64,000 nucleotides of DNA from JANXQG01 sp963709175 (GTDB lineage: Bacteria > Planctomycetota > Planctomycetia > Pirellulales > Thermoguttaceae): assembly GCA_963709175.1 (NCBI GenBank), contig CAVPVK010000007.1, positions 1,612,001 to 1,676,000 on the forward strand, written 5' to 3'. Position numbers and translations under genes: made by a program. Under the pieces are notes generated by a model that was not told where the DNA came from, made no database searches, and saw only the letters and a list, made by a program, of their open reading frames with translations. Positions 32,400 to 42,200 of this stretch are shown here, piece by piece (the first letter of the stretch is position 1; each line of letters begins with the position of its first letter).

Positions 32400-33512
32400 A
32401 TCTCCGTCGTCTTCAAGTGCGAATGGCCGAGAGCGACCCGGGCAGATTCCGCGTTTCGCTTTTTCCGCACTTCGCTCCCCCAGCTATGCCGGAGCTGGTG
32501 CGGCGCCCAATGGGGAATCTCGGCCTCCCCCTGTTTTCTGGCTTTGTTCGCCTTGGCGATTCCGTAAAACACGCCTTTTCGATAGCTCGCCGTCGTGTAG
32601 CGGGCCTTGTGCCGCTTGCTCGACTTCGGGGCTTCGCGCGGGGAAAAGCAATAGGCATTCGCCGGCCTTTCGAGATAGGGCTTGAGGATGGCTTGCCCCC
32701 TTGGTCCGATGGCTACCGCCAGCGTCTTCTCTTTGGCGGTCCCCTTGTGCCTTGGTGGGCAGTAGATCCATACGTCTCCCGATCGGTCGAGATCCATCGG
32801 CCGTAGGGCTGTCACGTTGTCCGATCGAAGCCCCGTTGCTCTTTGAAGCTCCACCATGGCTCGGATGATCGGCGAAAGGTGAGGCAGCGTGGCATCTACC
32901 CAGAGGGAATCTACGGGGCCTTTGGGATCCGTTTCCTTGGCGATCGACCGCCCTTTCTCCAGGGGGGACAAAAGCAGCAGGGCGGCGGCCGAGTCGGCCG
33001 GCACGCGGTTGTGCTCGACGGCCCAGCGGAAGAGGCGCTTGATCCGATTCACGGCCCCATTGGTCATGGTCCGCGACCAGGGCCGCGGCTTGCGCTTGGC
33101 GGCATCCGATTTCCAAGCCGCGGTGGTCATCGCCTCGCGGACTTCTCGAAAGTCATCGGTCGTGAATTGGACAGCCTGGACGCCTCCGAATAGCGCCACC
33201 AGGGGGCGCGCGGCATAGCGGCAGTTGTCGTACTCGTTGCTGGCGGTGTTCGCGGTGCCCATGTAGTGCAGCTTGCAGTGGTCAAGCCATTCGTGCACCA
33301 GCTCGGCGATCGTGAGGCCGATGGGGGAGATGCGGCGTGGCGGCCGTGCCCGCGCGGGCCTGCTCGCCCAGATACTCTTTGACCAGGCGGCCATACTCGG
33401 CGAGCGACTCAGGCGAGTTGATCGGACCAGGGAGGCCGATGCGTCTGCCGTGCATTTCCACGTAAGCTGAGTCGCGGTCTTTGCGAGGTCGGTATTTTGG
33501 GATTCTCGCCAT
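32345..33512 (-). CDS. Tyrosine recombinase/integrase, split by a frameshift
   Basis: ATG 33512 starts MARIPKYRPRKDRDSAYVEM, a typical N-terminal DNA-binding part; the frame changes at about 33330-33345 (GEQARAGTA to RISPIGLTIAELV). After that the SAM-like core (TIAELVHEWLDHCKLHYMG) and the catalytic domain follow: Arg in RATGLRSDNV, Lys in RHKGTAKEK, HQLRH, LGHSHLKTT and Tyr in EIYAERD. All catalytic residues are present, so a one-base correction restores a full enzyme (~390 residues). It lies 60 bp from the cut tRNA, the normal place for an integrase. It probably catalyses integration and excision. Confidence 0.82.
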
Positions 33513-33598
33513 GGAAGCAACACCACGCAAGCTGTCCGTCACCGGTAAAAATGTCCTAAATCATTGCTGCGCAGAACACTAGAGCAAACCGCGATTTC

Positions 33599-33638
33599 GC
33601 TTGCAAAGCTAGTGCTCTCCCAATTGAGCTACGTCCCC
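33599..33638 (-). other. 5' half of a tRNA-Ala (UGC) cut at the anticodon loop; prophage attachment junction
   Basis: Read on the minus strand from 33638: GGGGACG acceptor, TA, D arm GCTC-AATTGGGA-GAGC, A, CTAGC stem, loop TTTGCAA (anticodon TGC), then GC at 33600-33599. A normal gene would go on with TAG and a T arm; instead it reads GAAATCGCGG. The anticodon loop region (AGCTTTGCAAGC, itself an imperfect palindrome) is a common integrase crossover site. The 3' half is not restored on the prophage side. Confidence 0.7.
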
Positions 33639-33816
33639 AAGGCTTAGGCATAGTTTTATTCTACATCGGATTGCTTGCCGCGCATAGGGCGGCTTCGCGG
33701 CGACGAGCCCCGCACGCAATGGTTGCGTCCGGGTATACGCCGGGGTAGGATTAGCGGCTATCAGAGACGCGCCGGACGCACCGGTTGCCACTCTTCCCAC
33801 CACGAGGTGCCTTGCC

Positions 33817-34545
33817 ATGCTCGACGAACCGTTTCCCAACGAACCGAGTGATTCCAGTGGACATTCCTATTTTCAGAATTTTCAGCATACGCCCGTCGGC
33901 GCCCGAGTTCCGGAAAAGATCGGTCGCGGTGTCTTTGCCACCGCCCTGATGGTCCTGCAAACTAACGAGTTGTTTGTCCTGGACCTGCTTTCCATGGCCT
34001 CGCAACCGCAACAAGTTGTGGGCCGGATCATCATGACGTTCAACGGCTTCTCGCAGTTTCTCAATGCGCTGCGGTTGAACGTCAACCATTATGAAAGCGA
34101 ACTCGGCCCACTCAAGCCCCGATTTTTGCCGAGCCAGTCGGGCGCCGTCCCGCCGCCGGTCCACGGACCAACCGGCGACACCGAAGTTGAACCTGGCAAA
34201 GGCAGCGAACGCAGTGAACTCCACGGCCCCCCGGGTGCCGTAGCCGGCGGCCCGGTGGGCGAGCAATCGCACGGCCACTGGACGTCGTCGCCGCCGGGGT
34301 TGATCACGGACCTCTACGAGCAGGTGCGGTTCCCGGAGGATCTCCTTGGAGGCACGTTCGCCAACGCGGTGATGATCCGCCATACGCCCGAGGAATTCTG
34401 CTTTGACTTCATCAGCAGCCTGTACCCGCGGCCGGTCGTGGTCAGCCGCGTTTTCGCGGCCGCCGGGCGGGTGCCTTCATTCATCGAGGCCATGGCCGGA
34501 TCGCTAGAACGATTCCAACAAGGCGGCGGAGGAAATGAACCTTGA
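33817..34545 (+). CDS. Protein with two DUF3467 domains
   Basis: 242 residues with ribosome site GAGGTG. Residues ~25-95 and ~155-235 each have the DUF3467 pattern: PEKIGRGVFATALMVLQTN-EL-FVLDLLS then PQQVVGRIIMT and LRLNVNHYE; second copy PEDLLGGTFANAVMIRHTPE, FCFDFISSLYPR, VSRVFAAAG. A Pro/Gly-rich linker (~97-150) joins them. The domain is of unknown biochemical function, though it resembles a single small beta-fold unit. It is the first host gene to the right of the prophage. It converges with the HtrA-like gene. Confidence 0.7.
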   Translation: MLDEPFPNEPSDSSGHSYFQNFQHTPVGARVPEKIGRGVFATALMVLQTNELFVLDLLSMASQPQQVVGRIIMTFNGFSQFLNALRLNVNHYESELGPLKPRFLPSQSGAVPPPVHGPTGDTEVEPGKGSERSELHGPPGAVAGGPVGEQSHGHWTSSPPGLITDLYEQVRFPEDLLGGTFANAVMIRHTPEEFCFDFISSLYPRPVVVSRVFAAAGRVPSFIEAMAGSLERFQQGGGGNEP

Positions 34546-34566
34546 CGCGGTCGTTGCTTCACGCCC

Positions 34567-36708
34567 CTACTTTACTCCGCTCAGCATCTCGTCAGTCAGC
34601 TTGCGGAGCGTCGCTGTCGGGATCGCGTAACTGGCTGTGCGATCGGCGCGGGCAATGTTCAGCCCCAGGACGTGGCCGTCGAGATCGACGACCGGCCCCC
34701 CGCAGTCGGCAGCCTGCAGCACCGTGTCGTGGGTCAAGGCGTTGGCAAAGTTCGACCGCCGCTTGCTGATCGTCCCGCCCGCTTCGCTCAGGTGCGTCAG
34801 CGTCTCGCCGTTCGTCTTTTGCGCCATCTGGTCGGACGACACCAAATTGATCTGCAACTTCTGCGATTTGCCGTCGCGGGCGATCTCGAATGTCGCTTTG
34901 TCGCCAGGCTTGTACTTGCTCAGCGCCTGATTGACGTCATTGGAAACCGCCGTCTTTTGACCGTCGACGGAAAGGATAACGTCGCCGGCCTTCAAACCGG
35001 CCTTGGCGGCGGGCAGATTCGCGGAGACCTCCTTCACGCGGGCCACCTTGGCCGTCTGATCGAGCACCACGCCGACGATGGCCCGGTTGCGAAGCAGAAT
35101 CTTCGGCGCATCGGGGATGGGTCGGGCCGCCACGCTGACGACGCCTAGCCCCACAACACCCTTCTCCGCGGCGGGGGTAATAAGCAAGGTGCCGGGCACC
35201 GGTGGTTCGCCTTCAGGCCAGACAATGGGCGCGAGGTCGGCGGCATCGACTTTCAACAGGGCGAGGTCGTAGTCGGAATTCGACTTGACCAGGGTTGCCG
35301 GCAACTCGCGGGCGCCAAGCTTGCAGGCCAGCTTGCCGTGGAGCTCGCTTGCCTTGGTGAGGATGTATCCGTTCTTGCGGACCACGGTGCCCAGAGCGAC
35401 CGGTTTGCTGTCACAGAGGACCACAACCGTGCTGCGGGCGAAGGTCGCCGCAAGCGGGGCCACGTCGCGCAACAGCGAGGGACTCGACTTGCCGTAGTCG
35501 GCCTCCCGCGCGGCCAGCCGCTCGTTCATTCCTTCGATCAACGGCGGTCGGGGCGTTTGTGCGGCCAGACCCTTCTTCTCCCATTCATCCATCAGCCCGT
35601 GCATTTGCTCGGGCGTGACCATCATTTTGCCGTCCTTGATCAGCCTCAGCACTTCAGGGTCACCCACCAGAAGGCGTTCCTGGAAGAGGCGCTGGAATTT
35701 GAGAAAGTCCAGCGGGCGGTTGGCGGCGCTTCCGGTCGGCGCGGGCGCCGGCTTGCCCTGGGGCGTGGGCTTCTCCCACTTTTCCAGCAAGCGGTCGATT
35801 TCCGGCGGAGTGAGATTGATATGACCGTCCTTGACCAGGTCGCGGACCTCCGGATCACCGGCCAGCAGCTTTTGAAAGAGCAATTGCTGGAAACGGCGGA
35901 GCTTGTCGCGGCTGGGAATGCCGCCGACATGCAGGTCGGCCGCAGTGCCGAAGGTCTTGCCCGCAACAAGATCGTTCCACTGCTGGCGATAGACATCGAT
36001 GGGCACGTGTTGATTCTGGGTCACATTCGCGCCGATGTTCGAGTGAATGCCGATGACGCGGCCCTCCAGGTCGAACAACGGTCCGCCCGAATCGCCGGAA
36101 ATGACCGTCGCATCAGTGACGAGGAAACGAGCGTCCTTGCCGGCATTGAGGACTCGCCCCAGGCGGATGGGCGGAGTGCGACCCTGCTGGATGCCGCCGG
36201 GGTTTCCCAAGGCCAGGCACCATGTGCCGGGCTTGATTTCGTCGGAATGGCCCATTTCAACGTGCGGCCACTTGCCAGCCTCGGTGATTTTGGCCAGCCC
36301 TGAATCGCGCCCGAAGTTTGCTCCCAGGGCCTTAGCGGCCGCGCGGCGACCATCGGGAAAGATCACCGTAAGCTCGGTGCCCGGCGCCGCTATGACGTGA
36401 CCGGCTGTAAGAATGATGCCGTCCTCGCTGACCACCACGCCGCTGCCCTCGCCCAGTCGACCGCTGGTGGCCAGCGACTGGTTGATGATGCCAACCGTGG
36501 CCCCCACGACCCGTGCTGCGACGGCGCGGCTCTTGGCTTCGATCCGCTTCAGCTCCGAAACCGATGAAGGATCGGCAGCTTGAACCACCCGGGGAATGAA
36601 TATCCCCAGGGCCAAGAGCAGGACGAGAAAACGGATTCCGGACCGGGCGGAAGTTGGCTGGGGCATGGGAGCTATCCGAAAGGCAGGCGATGGTGTTAGG
36701 GGGATCAC
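34567..36708 (-). CDS. HtrA-like exported serine protease with a second, catalytically dead protease domain
   Basis: 713 residues; signal peptide at ~25-44 (LVLLLALGIF, cleavage after VQA). The first trypsin domain is complete: His104 (TAGHV), Asp135 (GRDSG), Ser207 (GDSGGP). A helical linker with two similar units (LLFQKLLAGDPEVRDLVKDG and LFQERLLVGDPEVLRLIKDG) follows. The second domain keeps the fold (DYDLALLKV) but has no His at TKASELHG and CGGP instead of SGGP at ADCGGPV; a PDZ domain (AGLKAGDVILSVDG) is inserted before that last part. Likely a periplasmic quality-control protease in which the second unit regulates or binds. Confidence 0.82.
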   Translation of the reverse strand: MIPLTPSPAFRIAPMPQPTSARSGIRFLVLLLALGIFIPRVVQAADPSSVSELKRIEAKSRAVAARVVGATVGIINQSLATSGRLGEGSGVVVSEDGIILTAGHVIAAPGTELTVIFPDGRRAAAKALGANFGRDSGLAKITEAGKWPHVEMGHSDEIKPGTWCLALGNPGGIQQGRTPPIRLGRVLNAGKDARFLVTDATVISGDSGGPLFDLEGRVIGIHSNIGANVTQNQHVPIDVYRQQWNDLVAGKTFGTAADLHVGGIPSRDKLRRFQQLLFQKLLAGDPEVRDLVKDGHINLTPPEIDRLLEKWEKPTPQGKPAPAPTGSAANRPLDFLKFQRLFQERLLVGDPEVLRLIKDGKMMVTPEQMHGLMDEWEKKGLAAQTPRPPLIEGMNERLAAREADYGKSSPSLLRDVAPLAATFARSTVVVLCDSKPVALGTVVRKNGYILTKASELHGKLACKLGARELPATLVKSNSDYDLALLKVDAADLAPIVWPEGEPPVPGTLLITPAAEKGVVGLGVVSVAARPIPDAPKILLRNRAIVGVVLDQTAKVARVKEVSANLPAAKAGLKAGDVILSVDGQKTAVSNDVNQALSKYKPGDKATFEIARDGKSQKLQINLVSSDQMAQKTNGETLTHLSEAGGTISKRRSNFANALTHDTVLQAADCGGPVVDLDGHVLGLNIARADRTASYAIPTATLRKLTDEMLSGVK

Positions 36709-37111
36709 ACTATTTTCTCATAGTTACCGCAAAATGCAAAGTCCTTACTAGAGTTTTTAAGTCACCCTTGTGAGGTATCGCCAAATCCGGTCACGGGAGG
36801 AGTTCCGACTTTATGCCGCACGCGGAGAGATGGATTACCGCCCTTGCGCCACAGCTCTTGAATCAACCTCTCCGGCCGCCTGGATTTTCGACGGCCGCCA
36901 CGGCGGGAATCTTGCCAATCCGTGCGCCGACTCTCTCTCGAATTGTCTGAAATTCACGGGCTCTGATAATAGGCCCAACCCGAATATCAAGATTTGACAA
37001 AGCACCAGGCCGGCCAGGGCTGGGAAGGAATAGGGAAACCGACTCGGAGACCGACTCGCCTGCCCGGTTTTGCAAAGAGGTTCGCGGCCACCGGCGAGCA
37101 GGATCGGATAA
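36709..37111. other. Intergenic region, no gene supported
   Basis: 403 bp between the HtrA-like gene and the membrane-protein gene. I see only short unsupported reading frames (one plus-strand frame at 36770-36997 has no ribosome site and no protein-like pattern). No clear promoter or terminator. Confidence 0.5.
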
Positions 37112-37912
37112 TCAGTTCACACCTGGCAAAAACTGCACGCCAAGCCACTTCCGGAGCACGATGACCACCGGAGCAACGGGGATCGCTGCGAGGAACGGCA
37201 AAAAGACGGCCATCGGATAATGCCACCATCGCAACGGCCTTACACCGCGTTCCGCAGGAACCGTACAGGCGGGCAGGTATACCATCAGCCCGTAGACGAA
37301 GACCCAGAAACCGCCGAGCAGGCTCGTCCAGTTGAGACTCCCTTCGGCCAACGAGCCGGTGAGTCCGAAAAGCAATAGCACCTTGAGCGGCGAGAAATTC
37401 CAGCAGGACAGCATCCACGCCCAGGCGACGAACATCGGTGCTATGACAACGACGCTATGGAAACAAACCACGGTGAAGTAGTTGGTCGATGCCGTGATGT
37501 GGGCTTCCTCGGGCGTCGAGCCGAAAACCGGGGCAAGATTAGTCATGCTGGTGGTGATAACCTCTTCGATCAGGGCCATGACCGTGGAGAGAACGACGAA
37601 ACGCAGCCGCCACCCAATGGGGATTGCGGCAAGCCGAGGCGCCAAGCGTCTCTGCAAGATCGGAGTGATCGAACCGCCGACAATAATCCACAGCAAGATC
37701 ATGCCGTCGGCCATCAGGAAGATCGCCCGATCCTTGACCTTGCCAGAATTCAGGACGATGAGGTTCAATGCTCCGACCAGGAGGATGCTATAGACGCCGA
37801 CGGCGACCAATAACCAGCGAGTCACGCGGTCGGTTGTGTGCGGTGCTTCGCGGGTCGAATCGGTGGACATTTTGATTTCGCCGGGCCGGGCGACGCTGGA
37901 CTTCGACGGCAT
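37112..37912 (-). CDS. Multi-pass membrane protein, unknown
   Basis: 266 residues (start at ATG 37912 or, equally well, ATG 37870; neither has a clear ribosome site). About six or seven hydrophobic helices (VAVGVYSILLVGALNLIVL, FLMADGMILLWIIVGGSI, FTVVCFHSVVVIAPMFVAWA and so on). A Glu-rich helix end (MALIEEVITTSM) is embedded in helix 3, a pattern seen in CAAX-protease-like and related membrane families but here only one Glu pair. The gene stands alone between the HtrA-like gene and the palindromic element. Function unknown. Confidence 0.5.
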   Translation of the reverse strand: MPSKSSVARPGEIKMSTDSTREAPHTTDRVTRWLLVAVGVYSILLVGALNLIVLNSGKVKDRAIFLMADGMILLWIIVGGSITPILQRRLAPRLAAIPIGWRLRFVVLSTVMALIEEVITTSMTNLAPVFGSTPEEAHITASTNYFTVVCFHSVVVIAPMFVAWAWMLSCWNFSPLKVLLLFGLTGSLAEGSLNWTSLLGGFWVFVYGLMVYLPACTVPAERGVRPLRWWHYPMAVFLPFLAAIPVAPVVIVLRKWLGVQFLPGVN

Positions 37913-38067
37913 CCCGATGTTATTCGGCCAGGAAGATCAAATATTGGAACGCGAGCGTCCATGTGCGTCAGTTCGGCTGGCTCGCTAGCCGTCCAACCGG
38001 GGCCGAGAAGTCAGACATCAAGAGGCCCTTATTTGATGACAATTGGCTACAAGCGGTCTTTCGCTTG

Positions 38068-38153
38068 ATTAGCCGCGGAGCGGCGGGCGTTATCTAACCG
38101 CGACCATGGGGCTTACGCCCCAGGCAATTCTCTTCCGCCGCTCCGCGGCTAAT
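38068..38153. repeat. 86-bp palindromic element with 19-bp perfect arms
   Basis: ATTAGCCGCGGAGCGGCGG (38068-38086) is the exact reverse complement of 38135-38153. A second small hairpin, GGGGC-TTAC-GCCCC (38108-38121), lies in the loop. It is intergenic, downstream of the MoxR gene stop. It looks like a REP/MITE-type dispersed element; on the minus strand it may act as a 3' hairpin of the operon. Confidence 0.8.
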
Positions 38154-38192
38154 TCTCCAAATCGACAACCCGCACGCCGGGGTTTTCCCCCG

Positions 38193-39229
38193 TTACGCCG
38201 CGGGCCGCTGGTACTTCCGATCGGCGGGAACACTTTCCAGCAGGATGTCGATCAGTCGGTCGCCATCGAGATTACCCGCCTGGGCCGCGTAGTTGCCGGC
38301 GATGCGGTGCCGCAACGCGGGCTTGACCAGCCACTGCACGTCGCCCACCGTGGCATGGTAGCGGCCGTGCAGGATCGCGCGGGCCTTGGCGCAGGTGATC
38401 AACGTCAGAAGACCGCGCGGGCCGGCGCCCAGGCGACCCACTTGTCAACGAACTCGGCGGCATCGGGCGTTCCCGGTCGCGTGGCACGAACCAATGCCCA
38501 GGCATATCCCAATACCTGATCGCTCACCGGCACGCGACGAACGAGCTCCTGGAGCTGGACGATGTCCTCACCCGTGAGCGAAGGCGTGATCCGGCCCTGC
38601 TTACCCGTGGTTACGCGCCGGGCGATGTCCCACTCCTCGGCCGCCTTGGGATACCCGACCTTAATGTACAGCAGGAACCGGTCGAGCTGCGCCTCAGGCA
38701 GCGGGTAAGTGCCTTCCTGCTCCAACGGGTTTTGCGTAGCCAGGACGAAAAACGGATCGGGGAGGCGGTGGACCTGGCCGCCGGAGCTGATCTGCCGTTC
38801 CTGCATCGCCTCGAGCATGGCCGCCTGGGTCTTGGGCGGCGTGCGGTTGATTTCGTCGGCGAGAATCATGTTGGCGAACAGCGGACCGGGAAGAAATTGG
38901 TACTGCCGCCGCCGCGTGTCGGGATCCTCCTGAATGATCTGCGTACCGGTGACGTCGCTCGGCATGAGGTCGGGCGTGAACTGGATGCGTTTGAAACCGA
39001 GGTGCGTGGCCTCAGCCAGCGAGCTGACCAGCAATGTCTTGGCCAGACCCGGCACGCCTTCCAGGAGGGCGTGGCCACGAGCAAAGATGGCGATAAGGAC
39101 CTGCTCGATGACATCGCTCTGACCGATGATCACCTCTGCCAATTCGGTGCGGATGCGTTCGTACGCATCTTTGCAGCGCTGCACGGCAGCCAGGTCGTCG
39201 GGGGTAACAGGGGCGTTTTCAGTTGTCAT
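38193..39229 (-). CDS. moxR: MoxR family AAA ATPase (frameshift near the C-terminus)
   Basis: Walker A GVPGLAKT at 58-65, Walker B MILADEINRTPP, sensor region DPFFVLATQNPLEQEGTYPLPE and Arg-finger part of a MoxR ATPase. As written, the frame ends at 38405 (VDKWVAWAPARAVF), but the rest (GAGPRGLLTLITCAKARAIL, then DGDRLIDILLESVPA) follows in another frame to 38193; a missing base in CCC (38428-38430) explains it, giving about 345 residues. MoxR proteins work as chaperones for VWA-domain partners, which are the other proteins of this operon. It is the last gene of the minus-strand unit. Confidence 0.85.
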
Positions 39230-39267
39230 GGTTGCTCTGGGTCAAAGGGATTATCGGATGGGACAAG

Positions 39268-42200
39268 TTAGCGGTCGAGATTTTCAAAGTATTCCTGGGT
39301 TCGCCGTTCGTAGCCGGGAGGGGGCGGCCGCTTGGCGTTGCTGCGCATCGTGTCGCGGGTCTCGGGGGGCAAGTTGGCGAACCACGGCTCCTTGCGGATA
39401 TCCTGCCGGTCCGGGCCGCTTTCATCGGGTGACGCCCCTTGGTCCGGCCCCATTTTCTTAGCCCCCTGGGAGGACCGGCTCGAAACCACCGACATCTGCC
39501 CCGGTTCCTTGCCAGGTTCGTTGCCGTGTTCGTGTCCTGCCTCCGGACTGCCGTGGGCCCTGGCCTGGGCTTGCGCCGCCTGGGCGGCGATCTGCTCCTG
39601 GCGGGCGGCCAATTCGGCCGAGGCCTCGGCCAGGTCTTGGCGAACGCCATTCTGGGCGGCTTGCATGTCGGCGGGGGCCGCAGGCGGATTGCCCGCGGCC
39701 TGTTCACCTTGATGCTGGGCATCGCCCAAATCGTTGGCAGCCTCCGTATCCAACGGCTTGGCCTCGCCGGCCAGTTCGCCCGACTCCTTGCCCTCTTCAC
39801 CCAATTGCTTCTGGGTTTGGGAAGCAAGGTCGTGCATGGCATCGTTCAGTTCTTTTTTCGCTTCTTCCAGTGCCTGCTTGGTCGCCTGGCGATCCGTCGT
39901 CGCCTGCTGCGGTGAGCCGTGTGCGGCATCATTCTTGGCCTGGTCGGAATGCTCCGCGGCCTGGTTCAAGGTCTCCGCCGCTTTGGGGGCGCCGGATTGG
40001 GCCAGGTCGGCCGCTTGCTTGCTCTCCTCGCTCACCTGCGACTGCGGGTCGCTCGCCTGTTTGTCGCCCTCTTGCTTGTCGCCGGCCTGCTGGTCCGCAC
40101 TGTGCTCGTCGGAATGCTCATGGTCGCCAGAATGCTCGTCGGAATGCTCCGCGGGAGACTTGTCGCCGGTTTGCTGGTCCGGATGGCTTTCGGCGGCATT
40201 CTTGTCTCCTTCTTGCTTATCCGTCGGCTTTGCTGTCTCTGCGGCCTTGTCAGCCTCGGCCTGATGCTTCAATGCCTCGTCGACTTTCTTTTCGGCCTGG
40301 GCCAAGGCGTTGAGCCGATCGGCGGTGGGATCCATCGCCTTAGTGAGCTCCTTATCGACCTTCTGCTTCAGATCGGCAAGTTTATCGCTCTCTTGCTTGC
40401 TGAGCTCGGCCAGCTCTGCAGCGGCCTTCTCGGCTTCCTTGCGAACTTCTTCCGCGGCCTTGGCAAGATCCTGGGCCGCTTCACTGGCTTGGGACCCGGC
40501 GTCTTGCGCCGCGGCCTTGGCCTCCTTGGCGGCTTCGGACTGGGCCGAATCGGATTTCTGCCCGGCATCGGCCTTGGCCTGCTCGGCCGACTTGTCAGCA
40601 TCGTGGCTCTGGTCCTGATCGCCGGCCGGCTTGTCGGGCGACTTCTGGGCGGCATCGGCCTTATTGCCCTCTTCCGGCTTTGCCTGGTCGGCGGACTGTT
40701 CGATCGCGACTTGTTCGCATCGGCGGACTTGTTCGCATCGGCGGACTTGTTCGCATCGGCGGACTTGTTCGCATCGGCGGACTTGGACTGCTCGGCCTTA
40801 TTGAGGTCTTGCGATTCCTTCTGCATAGCCTCCTGGGCTTTCTTGACCTCTTCGTCGGCCTTTGGCACGGAATCGGCAATGTCTTGCTGCGCGCTCTTGG
40901 CATTTTCGCCGGCGTCTTCGTTCTTCTTGTCCAACTCAGCGGCCTGCTCCGGCTTTAGACCCTGTTTCTCGCTTGCCTGGTTGGCGTCGTGGGAGACCTC
41001 CCGCTCAGTGGCAGCGGCCTTTTCCAGCTTTTCCGCAGCGGCGGCGAGCCGGTCAATCTTGTTCTCCAACTCCTCTCGCTTGGCATCCTCAGCGGATTGG
41101 GGCTGGTTGGGAGCGTCGGCGGACTTTTCCGCTTCGTGGGCCGCCGCCTTCAGTTCCAGCGCGGCCTTGTCTTCGTGGGCGAGGGCCTCGGGCTGTTTCT
41201 GCTCCAAGAGGTTGGCGGCGGCCTCTTCGGCCGCTTGCTTGGCCTGCTCCAGTGGTGCGGCGAACTTCCGGTTTGGCGGCTGCACTGAGTTCATCGATCT
41301 TTTTGGCAAGCGCGTCCTGCTCGGCGGCCAGCTTGTCGGCGGCTGCGCTCTCCAACGGCTTCTTCGCGCTCTCCTCGCGGATCTCCTCTTGCTTCTTGAG
41401 GGCCTCAGCGATCTGCCGCTCCAGGGAATTCGCGTCCATCGATTTTTGCAAGTTGCGGATCTTCTCGAGGAGGGCCTCCAGGCCCGAAATGACTTGCTGC
41501 TGGCTGGCGGCCGCGGCGGTGAATTCACCGCCGTGCAGGCCCGACTCGGCCTTGCCAAGCCATTGGTCAATCTGTTCGTTTTCGATCAGCTTGGCGGCCG
41601 CGGCGGCTTCGCGACCCACGGGGCCGGAGAAACGGCTGGCCTGCGCAAGGTTCTTCTTGAACTGGCCGAAACTGGCGGTCACGTCGCGCTGGTCCTCCAG
41701 GGCGGAAAGGTTCAACTCCGGACGGCGTTCCGCTGCTTCACCGGGAATCGCCTCCGTGTCCTTGCGGACCTTCGTCTGATGCTCGATCAGTTGCTGGATC
41801 TGGCGGGCCAGCTCGGCGATCTTCAACCGCCGCAAGAGTATCTGCTCTTCGACCTCGATCCGCACCAGGATCTCGCGGCTCTTGCTCCGCGCGGCCGCGT
41901 AGGCCTTGACGCGTTGGGCGTTGTCGCCCAGATCGGACTTCGCCAGGATTTCGACCACTTCCTTCATCTGCCGCGACACCAGGGCGTCGAGGTGATCGCG
42001 CATCGAGCGAATCTCCGCGTACCAAGGGTGCGACGTGAGGTTGTTGTCGCGGAACTGCTGGAGCTGCACGTCGAGCACCTCGCCGACGAGCTGTCGGGCA
42101 ACGTCGGTGGCCTGTTGCTCGATCTGCTCCCGGTGCTTCAATCGCTCGCCCGAGACGGTCTGCGGCACTTGCGCCCCACGGGAGCGACGACCGCCAGCAG

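Larger units (their letters stand above)
2184..33600. mobile_element. Siphovirus-like prophage of HK97 type (limits approximate)
   Basis: A continuous run of phage genes: lysis/accessory, tail fibre, HNH, terminases, portal-MuF, prohead protease, major capsid, connectors, tail tube, chaperones with frameshift, tape measure, tail tip, and a tyrosine integrase on the opposite strand. The right limit is the interrupted tRNA-Ala at 33599-33638. The left limit is not resolved: it lies somewhere between the exported-protein gene (ends 2212) and the promoter at 2446, or further left if the first two genes are cargo. I found no second copy of the tRNA core on the left. At about 31 kb the element lacks recognisable replication, repressor and recombination genes. 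Confidence 0.85.

Noticed and set aside
36770..36997. 75-residue plus-strand ORF
   Set aside because: No ribosome site, no protein-like pattern, isolated in an intergenic region.
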